DNA of 14,897 nucleotides from CAYVBJ01 sp964415185 (GTDB taxonomy: Bacteria > Bacteroidota > Rhodothermia > Balneolales > Balneolaceae), in contig CAYPZI010000068.1 in the NCBI GenBank assembly GCA_964415185.1, positions 1-14,897 on the forward strand. Direction: 5' to 3'. Position numbers and translations under genes: made by a program. The notes below the pieces were generated by a model, which searched no databases, had not been told where the DNA came from, and worked only from the letters and a program-made list of their open reading frames with translations. Of the stretch, positions 14,886-14,897 are shown piece after piece. The stretch's first letter is position 1; each line of letters begins with the position of its first letter.

Positions 14886-14897
14886 GATTATAATTGA

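Larger units (their letters stand above)
14521..14897. other. Gene-free terminal region with structured repeats
   Basis: No gene is recognised. It holds two structured inverted-repeat elements (14574-14649 and 14783-14885) and a 22-codon ORF at 14652-14720. It may be a degraded mobile element boundary or a run of small structured intergenic elements, but no transposase or integrase remnant was identified. Confidence 0.5.

Overview
The window looks like chromosomal DNA from a member of the Bacteroidota/Rhodothermota-Balneolota group. This is an inference from gene content: secreted S9 and DUF5117/DUF4953-type proteases, recX-type layout, a Tat-type TIM-barrel lipoprotein, mostly weak or absent Shine-Dalgarno sites and one clear TAnnTTTG-type promoter. 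No rRNA, tRNA, CRISPR array, transposase, integrase or phage gene was found. Most of the window is ordinary core and envelope gene content. The unexplained signal lies in the intergenic DNA.

Layout. (1) 3-1034: 3' part of a kynureninase-like PLP enzyme cut by the window edge. (2) 1160-4076: recA, recX and an AI-2E/PerM-family permease, probably one transcription unit; recX and the permease overlap by 8 bases. A 6-6-6 palindrome lies just upstream of a TATAAT box before recA. (3) 4077-4549: a gene-free stretch with two inverted-repeat elements. (4) 4550-5038: a small exported ankyrin protein closed by a strong intrinsic terminator. (5) 5158-9624: tightly packed set of a secreted zinc metalloprotease, an MscS-type channel and a Tat/lipoprotein TIM-barrel sugar isomerase-like protein. 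(6) 9625-9917: convergent gap with a long imperfect hairpin. (7) 12287-9918 (minus): secreted S9 dipeptidyl-peptidase-like serine protease. (8) 12471-13511: a TSUP (TauE/SafE) permease with no ATG start. (9) 13648-14022 and 14101-14520: two unrecognised small proteins, the second exported. (10) 14521-14897: gene-free DNA with two further structured inverted repeats and a tiny ORF.

How it fits together. RecA carries out homologous recombination and RecX tunes its filament. The remaining genes are mostly envelope functions: secreted proteolysis (metalloprotease and S9 peptidase), osmotic or transport membrane proteins (MscS, AI-2E, TSUP) and exported small proteins. No new defence or mobile system can be claimed from the sequence. 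The most noteworthy unexplained structures are the four intergenic inverted-repeat elements (4138-4309, 9728-9830, 14574-14649, 14783-14885); a CTGCG/CTCAGCGA motif is shared by the first and second of these loci.
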